Source: a virus. From it: a DNA stretch of 27,774 nucleotides. Under the pieces are notes generated by a model that had not been told where the DNA came from, did no database searches, and saw only the letters and a list, made by a program, of their open reading frames with translations. The position numbers and the translations under genes were made by a program. Below, piece by piece: positions 22,252-27,774 of this stretch (within the stretch, counting starts at the first letter, position 1; the number at the start of each line of letters is the position of its first letter). Where the stretch lies: the IMG/VR virus record IMGVR_UViG_3300035034_002125, positions 1-27,774 of that record. One strand, written 5' to 3'.

Positions 22252-24975
22252 ATGTATCAAAACATTTACTTTAGTCGCAAAGATAACATAATCGTTTTGT
22301 TTGACGACGAGTTTGGAATAAAAGAACTCGAATATATTCCGTATGGATATAAAAGATCGGACAACGGGTCGGAAACTTCAATTTACGGAGATAAACTGGA
22401 AAAAACCTTTGACGTTAATACTTTTGCCGGAGAACTATTTGAATCCGACGTTCATCCATTAACTAGAACACTAATCGACGCGTACGAGGATGACGATTCT
22501 ATAAGCAAGAACCACGTTATATTTAACTTTGATATTGAAGTTGATACTGAGGGTGGGTATGCCCCTGTAAACGATACATGGCAAGCCATAACGTCTATAG
22601 CATTCAAGGATTCTGTTTCTAATGTACGCACCGTGCTAATTCTCGATACAGAACGTAACGTGTTGGATACTGAGTGCACTGATGATCGCGGTCCGGTACA
22701 AATATACAGTTTTTTTACGGAAAAACAGTTACTGAAATTCTTTTTACGTCGATATACTACCATAAAACCGACTATTCTTACTGGATGGAATACAGATGGA
22801 TATGATATACCGTACTTATACAACCGATTAAAAAAAGTATTGGGAAACAATTATGCTAGACAACTTAGCCCAATCGGAATTGCATATATAAAGAAACACT
22901 ACACAGAGGATGCGTTCGACACGGTTATTGCGGGAGTATCATCACTGGACTATCTTAGGCTATACAAACAATTTACATACTCTGAATTACCTAATTATCG
23001 ATTAGGAACCGTTGGCTCTCTCGAAGTTGGTCTTGATAAGATTGAATTTGAAGGAAATTTGAAGATGTTGTTTCAAACTGATATCAATAAGTTTGTACAA
23101 TACAATCTACGGGATATTGATATTGTTGATGCATTGGATACGAAGTTAAAGCTTATTGAACTCGTACAAGGTATTTGTCATGTGTGTCACGTGCCATATG
23201 AGTTTATTCATTATTCATCAAAGTTTCTTGAGGGAGCATTACTAACATATCTTCGTAGACAAAAGTTGGTGGCACCCAACAAACAAAAGCGTTCGCATGT
23301 TGAGGATGCTGACGACAATGATGATTCTGTCGGGTTTAAAGGTGCGTTTGTTAAAAATCCTGTGCGTGGGAAATATCGCTGGATATTCTCGAATGACATT
23401 AACTCACTATACCCCAGTACGATACGCAGCTTGAACATCTCACCAGAGACAAAAGTCGGAACCATCCTTAATTGGGACGACGTGGCCACTGAAAATGTAT
23501 GGGAAACCAATAAATTGGTCAAACCGAACAGTGAGCTTATATTCAAAAGTTCAAAGGGAACATCAACTATTTCGGACAAGCAATTGGATGAAATGCTTAC
23601 TAAGTACGATTTAGCAATTTCATCTGCGGGTGTTTTATACTCACAAACAGAGCGAGGGTTGCTACCGTCTATTTTGGATAAGTGGTACGCGGATAGAAAA
23701 GAGTTTCAGAGGTTAAAACGTGAGGCGGGCGACGCAGGACAAACTGATCTCGAAATGTTTTATGACAAACGCCAACATATACAAAAAATTCTATTAAATT
23801 CTTTGTATGGTGTGCTGGGGTTACCTGTATTCCGCTTTTATGATTTGGATAACGCGTTATCTGTTACTGCAACTGGTCAAACAATTATAAAGGCAACCGC
23901 AAATAAATCAAATGAAACATATTCTGCGATTTTAGCCAAGTCGGGGCGTGTATCGGATGCGGATGAAGACCATGTTATATACGTGGACACGGATTCTACG
24001 TATATGTCTAATAACAAGTTAGTTACACAACTAGGTATTCATGAAAACGACGAAAAGTGCAAGCAACTTACAATTAAAGTTGCCAACAATATAGTTGACG
24101 TCGTAAACGACTATTATGATACGTTGATGTCAACGGCTTTCAACGTTTCTAACCACTGTATCCAAACCAGTGGAGAAACTATCGGTCGGACTGGTATATG
24201 GATCATAAAAAAGCGGTACTGCATTCACAAGGTGTACGACCTAGAAAAAAATGTGGACGTTGATAAATTTCATATCAAGGGATTAGACGTGGTTCGTTCG
24301 TCATTTCCAAAGAAATTTCGAGAACTGATGCTGGATTCTGTTACTAAAACAGGTATAATAGCAGATTTTCTATTAGACGCACCAAAGGCAGTTGTAGACA
24401 AAAAGATTTTAGATTTTAGACATCAATTACACGAATTTCCAGTAGATGAAGTTGCTCGAAACACATCGGTAAAAAATATCACCAAATTTGAAAAACTTGT
24501 TAGCACACTGGTACTTGGTCAGTTCCCAAAAATATTTAAGAATGATAAAGGTCGAACTATTGGATTTCCAGCACATATAAAATCTGCTATCAACTTCAAT
24601 AAACTGATCCAGCTATTGGGACTAACCAAAATCGTGGAACAAATTTCAAACGGTGAAAAAATTAAGTATGTATATTTGAAACCGAATCAATATGGAATAG
24701 AAGTGCTGGCGTTTAGAGGTTATCATGACCCACAACCAATAGTAGACTTTATTAGCACTTATTATGATGGGTTAGCGTTGTATGAGCGTGAACTACGGAC
24801 TAAAATTGACGATTTCTATGACGCAATGAAGTGGCAGCCCGCGAGTGAAAGTGATGAAATTGTTGCACGTTATTTTATTGAGGATGCCAATGTGCAATAT
24901 CATAAACCAACAAAAAATAAGCATGTCGAGCAGATAGTGGATAATAGTTCCACCGTCTCAAAATTCTTTAGTTGA
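22252..24975 (+). CDS. 43: Family B DNA polymerase, gp43-like replicase
   Basis: 907 residues (T4 gp43 is 898). Replicates the genome with 3'-5' proofreading. Proofreading motifs: Exo I FNFDIEV (D94, E96), Exo II region TGWNTDGYDIPYLYNRL (178-193), Exo III YNLRDIDIVD (D288). Polymerase motif A DINSLYPSTI (382-391), motif B K512-x3-NSLYG (516-520), motif C YVDTDST (D579, D581). A short acidic insert (EDADDNDD, 351-358) precedes motif A. The C-terminus STVSKFFS could be the clamp-binding peptide, as the T4 enzyme binds its clamp through its last residues; this is inference. The clamp gene follows 68 nt later under its own promoter. No intein or frame break is present. Confidence 0.95.
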   Translation: MYQNIYFSRKDNIIVLFDDEFGIKELEYIPYGYKRSDNGSETSIYGDKLEKTFDVNTFAGELFESDVHPLTRTLIDAYEDDDSISKNHVIFNFDIEVDTEGGYAPVNDTWQAITSIAFKDSVSNVRTVLILDTERNVLDTECTDDRGPVQIYSFFTEKQLLKFFLRRYTTIKPTILTGWNTDGYDIPYLYNRLKKVLGNNYARQLSPIGIAYIKKHYTEDAFDTVIAGVSSLDYLRLYKQFTYSELPNYRLGTVGSLEVGLDKIEFEGNLKMLFQTDINKFVQYNLRDIDIVDALDTKLKLIELVQGICHVCHVPYEFIHYSSKFLEGALLTYLRRQKLVAPNKQKRSHVEDADDNDDSVGFKGAFVKNPVRGKYRWIFSNDINSLYPSTIRSLNISPETKVGTILNWDDVATENVWETNKLVKPNSELIFKSSKGTSTISDKQLDEMLTKYDLAISSAGVLYSQTERGLLPSILDKWYADRKEFQRLKREAGDAGQTDLEMFYDKRQHIQKILLNSLYGVLGLPVFRFYDLDNALSVTATGQTIIKATANKSNETYSAILAKSGRVSDADEDHVIYVDTDSTYMSNNKLVTQLGIHENDEKCKQLTIKVANNIVDVVNDYYDTLMSTAFNVSNHCIQTSGETIGRTGIWIIKKRYCIHKVYDLEKNVDVDKFHIKGLDVVRSSFPKKFRELMLDSVTKTGIIADFLLDAPKAVVDKKILDFRHQLHEFPVDEVARNTSVKNITKFEKLVSTLVLGQFPKIFKNDKGRTIGFPAHIKSAINFNKLIQLLGLTKIVEQISNGEKIKYVYLKPNQYGIEVLAFRGYHDPQPIVDFISTYYDGLALYERELRTKIDDFYDAMKWQPASESDEIVARYFIEDANVQYHKPTKNKHVEQIVDNSSTVSKFFS

Positions 24976-24993
24976 GAATGTAGTTTTTATACA

Positions 24994-25022
24994 TTGACTA
25001 TACAACTTAACTTCGCTATGAT
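24994..25022 (+). promoter_or_regulatory. Sigma70 promoter for clamp operon, with leader
   Basis: TTTTTATACA, TTGACT (24994-24999), 17-nt spacer, TATGAT (25017-25022). Predicted start about 25029, giving a 15-nt A-rich leader before ATG 25044. The 10 bases before the -35 are identical to those at 12672-12681. Confidence 0.75.
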
Positions 25023-25043
25023 CACAATCAAACAATTAAACAT

Positions 25044-25781
25044 ATGGAAAAAGAAAAACTAACGGGATTCATTTCCCGATATAATCTAGGTGGCTGCATC
25101 GAGACTGTTAAAGTCGATTCGGATGAATTAACCAAACGCATTACCACGAGTTTTGTGTCCGAAGAAAAATTTGTTTTAGGAACAGTATCTTTGCTTAATG
25201 AGCATATTGGAACTAGGTCAATGGGAATTTACGATACAACAAAATTAAAGTCACTGTTGAAAGTATTAAACTCTGAGATTTCTGTGACTGGTGTTCAAAT
25301 AGACGACCGCGTAATCTCATTACAACTATCAGACTCAACCACATCTGTAAATTTTATGCTTTCGGATTTATCTGTGATTCCGCAAATGCCTGTATTAAAA
25401 GGGTTGCCGGAGTGGGATGTTGTTATCGATCTAACCAAGGATTTTGTTACTCGGTTTATAAAGGCCAAGGACGCTTTAAAGGAAGCTATGTCATTCACGT
25501 TGGTGCGAAACAAAAAGAGTTCCAAAATAGAACTTGTTATTGGGTATTCATCCATTAATTCTAATAGAATTTCAATGGATGTTGATATCGTAGATAATAA
25601 AAGTGATTTGACATCAACAATCTCGTTTTCTGCAAAATATCTTAGAGAAATACTGGTTGCCAACATTGATTCTACTGATTCACAACTAAAAGTATCCTGT
25701 AAAGGGTTGGCGAATATAAAGTTTAGTTCGGATACTTATACATCAGAGTACTATTTAACTGCAATACCACAAACTATTTAA
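25044..25781 (+). CDS. 45: DNA polymerase sliding clamp, gp45-like
   Basis: 245 residues (T4 gp45 is 228). A trimeric ring that tethers the polymerase and, in T4, also activates late transcription. The sequence shows the double clamp-domain texture: two halves, each with alternating strands and an amphipathic helix, for example MGIYDTTKLKSLLKVLN (58-74), VIDLTKDFVTRFIKAKDALK (126-145) and FSAKYLREILVAN near 196-208, ending in strands YTSEYYLTAIPQ. Gene order polymerase-clamp-(protease)-clamp loader supports the call. If late transcription here is clamp-dependent as in T4, this protein links replication to the ATATTTAT promoters; that is inference. Confidence 0.85.
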   Translation: MEKEKLTGFISRYNLGGCIETVKVDSDELTKRITTSFVSEEKFVLGTVSLLNEHIGTRSMGIYDTTKLKSLLKVLNSEISVTGVQIDDRVISLQLSDSTTSVNFMLSDLSVIPQMPVLKGLPEWDVVIDLTKDFVTRFIKAKDALKEAMSFTLVRNKKSSKIELVIGYSSINSNRISMDVDIVDNKSDLTSTISFSAKYLREILVANIDSTDSQLKVSCKGLANIKFSSDTYTSEYYLTAIPQTI

Positions 25782-25784
25782 TTT

Positions 25785-26486
25785 ATGTCAGAACACATTA
25801 TAACACAAACCGACTCAGCCGAAATTCATCGCTATATAATATCTGGGGAGTTTGACGACGAGTTGTGTAAGGATTTCCTAACATTTCATTGTGGATGCAT
25901 CAAATCTGGAGTGACCGAAGCGTTGTTGTATATAAATTCTCCCGGTGGATACCTAAACGCATTATCTACCATGATAAATTTAGTAAGTAGTGGAGAGGTG
26001 GCATATCATACCATTGCAATGGGCCAAGCTTGTTCCGCCGCATGTGTTCTAACTGCGTTTGGAACATTTAGATGGGCGGTACCAGAAACTGTATTTTTAT
26101 TTCACGATGCCTCGTATGGAGCATACGGAAATCAGAAGCAACTTGAAGAATCGGTGGTTGCACAAAAAGCATTCACCGACAAAATTATGGCTCGGTTTGC
26201 CACCCAAACGAATAAAGATTTGGATTTTTGGATGAATATGGCCTACTCACGGCACACAAACGACTTTTACTTTGATAGTGAGAAAGCGTTGGAATATGGA
26301 CTAATTGACTTCATTGGTATGCCGACCATTGTACAACAATCACAATATGTGGTTGAACTTCCAATTGATATGGTTGAGTTTGAAGCGATGCTGGCTCGCC
26401 GTAAAAAAGAGGAAGCTATAGCAACAGGTACGACTAAAAAGGCAACCAAGAAATCAACCAAGAAATCAACCAAGAAAAGAACGTAA
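25785..26486 (+). CDS. ClpP-like serine protease with Lys-rich tail
   Basis: 233 residues. S14-type (ClpP) fold: LYINSPGGYLNAL (48-60, oxyanion Gly-Gly), nucleophile elbow MGQACSAACVLTAF (S84), FLFHDAS (H107), and Asp160 in TNDFYF, positioned like E. coli Asp171 relative to ALEYGLID. The triad is therefore intact. The usual Met after the catalytic Ser is Ala, as in many phage variants. The tail (218-233) is four KKxT units, encoded partly by a 12-bp tandem repeat. It lies 3 nt from both the clamp and the clamp-loader genes, with no ClpX/ClpA partner here. Phage ClpP-like proteins elsewhere are head-maturation proteases; this one sits in the replication operon, so its substrate may differ. Role is inference. 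Confidence 0.88.
   Translation: MSEHIITQTDSAEIHRYIISGEFDDELCKDFLTFHCGCIKSGVTEALLYINSPGGYLNALSTMINLVSSGEVAYHTIAMGQACSAACVLTAFGTFRWAVPETVFLFHDASYGAYGNQKQLEESVVAQKAFTDKIMARFATQTNKDLDFWMNMAYSRHTNDFYFDSEKALEYGLIDFIGMPTIVQQSQYVVELPIDMVEFEAMLARRKKEEAIATGTTKKATKKSTKKSTKKRT
26448..26471 (+). repeat. 12-bp tandem repeat encoding KKST units
   Basis: Two perfect copies of AAGAAATCAACC (26448-26459 and 26460-26471), flanked by degenerate copies, encode the end of the ClpP-like protein's KKAT-KKST-KKST-KKRT tail. Such a unit can change copy number by slippage without shifting the frame. Confidence 0.85.
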
Positions 26487-26489
26487 GAT

Positions 26490-27440
26490 ATGTTTTTTGA
26501 GCAGCCAACGCAACACAAGCAAGATCATTTCATTTGGGCGGAAAAATATAGGCCAACGTCATTAGACGATTACTTGGGAAACGAGGCGTTTAAAGACACC
26601 ATTTCCGAGTTTATAGCACGTCAGGAAATTCCGCACTTGTTACTTCATTCACATAAGCCCGGTACGGGAAAAACTACCCTCGCAAAGCTTATCGCAAATA
26701 GCATACACGCGGACGTGTTGTACATAAATGCTTCCGATGAAAGTGGAATTGACGACGTACGACAAAAAATAACATCATTTGCGTCAACGTTGGGGTTTAG
26801 TAAATTAAAAATTCTGATACTTGACGAGTGTGACCGTATATCAGTTGCTGGGCAAATGGCGTTACGCAACATAATGGAGACATTTTCTCAACATACTCGA
26901 TTTATATTAACATGCAATTATGTTGAGAAAATCCTAGAACCTCTTGTGTCTCGCTGTCAATCATTTCACGTTCAACCACCTGATAAAGCTACCGTTGCCA
27001 GACATATATCATCGATATTAGCCACAGAAAACATCACGTTTAATCCAAGGGACTTTAAGGTATTGATGAAATATTATCCCGACATCCGCCGAATTATCCA
27101 GACAGCTCAACAACATTCGACCTCGGGAACATTGATAATAACTGAGCGAGAGGTCATAGAAAGCGACGGAAAGCTTAAACTGTTGGAAATACTCAGTTCC
27201 ATTAAACCTGATAAGGACAAACTACGAGAATGTAGACAGCTATTAGCAAACAACAACATAAGCCAGTACGATGATTATTACGACTTTTTATATAATCACA
27301 TTGAAGAATTTGCGGCTGCTTCAATTGCAAACGTTATAGTTGAGATCGCAGAATATCAATACCGTGATGTGTTTGTTCCACAAAAAGAAATCAACTTCGC
27401 TGCTTGTATTGTTGGGATACTTAAGGTTCTTAAAAACTAG
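26490..27440 (+). CDS. 44: Clamp-loader AAA+ subunit, gp44-like
   Basis: 316 residues (T4 gp44 is 319). Loads the clamp onto primer-template DNA with ATP. Motifs: WAEKYRPTSLDDYLGN (16-31), Walker A HKPGTGKTT (55-63, K61), Walker B ILILDECDR (108-116), sensor 1 TCN (141-143), and SRC (154-156) with the arginine finger; the DECDR/SRC pair is diagnostic for RFC/gp44-type loaders. The C-terminal collar region is helical. In T4 the small partner gp62 follows directly; here the next gene runs on the opposite strand and overlaps this stop by 4 nt (CTAG), and no gp62-like gene is seen. It begins 3 nt after the ClpP-like gene. Confidence 0.93.
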   Translation: MFFEQPTQHKQDHFIWAEKYRPTSLDDYLGNEAFKDTISEFIARQEIPHLLLHSHKPGTGKTTLAKLIANSIHADVLYINASDESGIDDVRQKITSFASTLGFSKLKILILDECDRISVAGQMALRNIMETFSQHTRFILTCNYVEKILEPLVSRCQSFHVQPPDKATVARHISSILATENITFNPRDFKVLMKYYPDIRRIIQTAQQHSTSGTLIITEREVIESDGKLKLLEILSSIKPDKDKLRECRQLLANNNISQYDDYYDFLYNHIEEFAAASIANVIVEIAEYQYRDVFVPQKEINFAACIVGILKVLKN

Positions 27441-27649
27441 AACGGTAGTTGTGGATAGCCGTCGTTTGTGAACTGAGATGCGGGCCATCCACTTGCAGAG
27501 GTTGGATAATAAATCTTAAAGCCGGACTTTGCACCATTAAACACTTGATCTCCAATGGTGGCTGGAGCATTTCCGCTAAAAGTGGCCGAATCTAAACTAG
27601 AGCAATAGTTAAACGCAAAGCTACTTAGGGTAGTTACAGAATTTGGCAT
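27437..27649 (-). CDS. C-terminal part of an LRR (BspA-type) protein
   Basis: 70 residues on the minus strand, from ATG 27649. It begins directly in mid-repeat, PNSVTTLSSFAFNYCSSL, the I-P-x-S-V...F-x-x-C pattern of BspA-like leucine-rich repeats; then ATFSGNAPATIGDQVFNG, and a C-cap with YYPTSASGWPASQF and a terminal PQLPF. An intact protein would need many more repeats upstream. TAA lies directly before the ATG, and the inverted repeat (from 27648) begins within the ATG, so this is most likely the 3' end of a longer gene cut at the repeat junction, not an independent gene. It converges on and overlaps the clamp-loader gene by 4 nt. Virion adhesin is the likely role of the full gene, by inference. 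Confidence 0.6.
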   Translation of the reverse strand: MPNSVTTLSSFAFNYCSSLDSATFSGNAPATIGDQVFNGAKSGFKIYYPTSASGWPASQFTNDGYPQLPF

Positions 27650-27774
27650 TTATTCCGTGGACACCTTTTCCGTCAAAGATTGGTGGTTCTCTGTTTTCTA
27701 ACAGCGACGTAATTTTTGCTCACATCCCAAATTCGGTGGTGAATATCGGAAGCGAAGCATTTTCGCAGTGTGAT
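27646..27774 (+). CDS. Partial LRR protein running off right edge
   Basis: The plus-strand frame from 27646 to the end (43 codons) gives the same LRR sequence as minus-strand 1-129, because it lies in the terminal repeat. In this copy the first codons upstream are AAT-TTG-GCA after a TAG at 27631, with no convincing start or promoter. It is back to back with the minus-strand LRR fragment, an arrangement that a simple gene order does not explain. Confidence 0.35.
27648..27774. repeat. Right copy of 127-bp terminal inverted repeat
   Basis: Exact reverse complement of 1-127. Identity begins at 27648, inside the ATG of the minus-strand LRR fragment. See the left copy for interpretation. Confidence 0.95.

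Noticed and set aside
1-27774. Circular complete genome
   Set aside because: Ends are inverted, not direct, repeats, and no capsid, portal or terminase genes are present.
1-27774. Bacteroidota host, from lack of Shine-Dalgarno and A-rich leaders
   Set aside because: The promoters are TTGACA/TATAAT-like, whereas Bacteroidota use TTTG and TAnnTTTG boxes. The evidence conflicts, so no host is named.
1-27774. tRNA genes, CRISPR arrays, diversity-generating retroelement or transposase
   Set aside because: No cloverleaf with CCA-type end, no regularly spaced repeats, no reverse transcriptase and no insertion-sequence genes were recognised.

Overview
This window looks like part of the genome of an AT-rich, lytic, contractile-tailed phage of the T4 superfamily. 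The evidence is the co-occurrence of a gp32-like ssDNA-binding protein, a UvsX/RecA recombinase, a T4 RNase H-type 5'-3' exonuclease, a gp41/DnaB-type helicase, a gp43-type family B DNA polymerase, a gp45 sliding clamp, a gp44 clamp-loader ATPase, an rIIA/rIIB pair and a gp53-like baseplate wedge protein. Divergence from T4 is large: NAD+-dependent rather than ATP-dependent ligase, a gp32 homologue without cysteines, an extra family A polymerase-like protein, and a ClpP-like protease gene between clamp and clamp loader. Start codons almost never carry a Shine-Dalgarno sequence. The host cannot be named from the sequence. The 27.8 kb is clearly not a whole phage: no capsid, portal, terminase or sheath genes are present.

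Layout. (1) 1-163: left terminal repeat holding a fragment of a leucine-rich-repeat (BspA-type) protein gene read leftward, with a late-type promoter. (2) 164-2717, minus strand: NAD+ DNA ligase and, upstream of it, a probable PD-(D/E)XK nuclease, served by two tandem sigma70-like promoters. (3) 2718-2930: divergent regulatory region. (4) 2931-8222, plus strand: a tight baseplate/tail operon of four genes. (5) 8262-15205: DNA replication and recombination block (family A polymerase-like protein, an unknown, ssb, uvsX, exonuclease, helicase). (6) 15249-17557: a membrane-anchored coiled-coil protein and two related Lys/Ala-rich proteins. (7) 17752-22202: rIIA, rIIB, a small winged-helix-like protein, an unknown protein and a 53-residue ORF. 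(8) 22252-27440: family B polymerase, sliding clamp, ClpP-like protease and clamp loader. (9) 27437-27774: the C-terminal end of an LRR gene on the minus strand, then the right terminal repeat.

The two ends of the window are a perfect 127-bp inverted repeat. Because 127 is a usual maximum k-mer size of de Bruijn assemblers, this probably marks a repeat node of an assembly graph rather than phage termini. The biological repeat itself encodes LRR protein and may be longer.

The most striking regulatory signal is start-site geometry. Six sigma70-like promoters (TTGAC-type -35) end exactly 7 nt before a start codon, and four late-type octamers ATATTTAT lie exactly 4 nt before a start codon. Both would place the transcription start on, or within a base or two of, the start codon. 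Most other genes overlap or nearly touch the gene before them. Together this suggests a phage that expresses lead genes from leaderless mRNAs and the following genes by translational coupling; this is an inference that needs 5'-end mapping.
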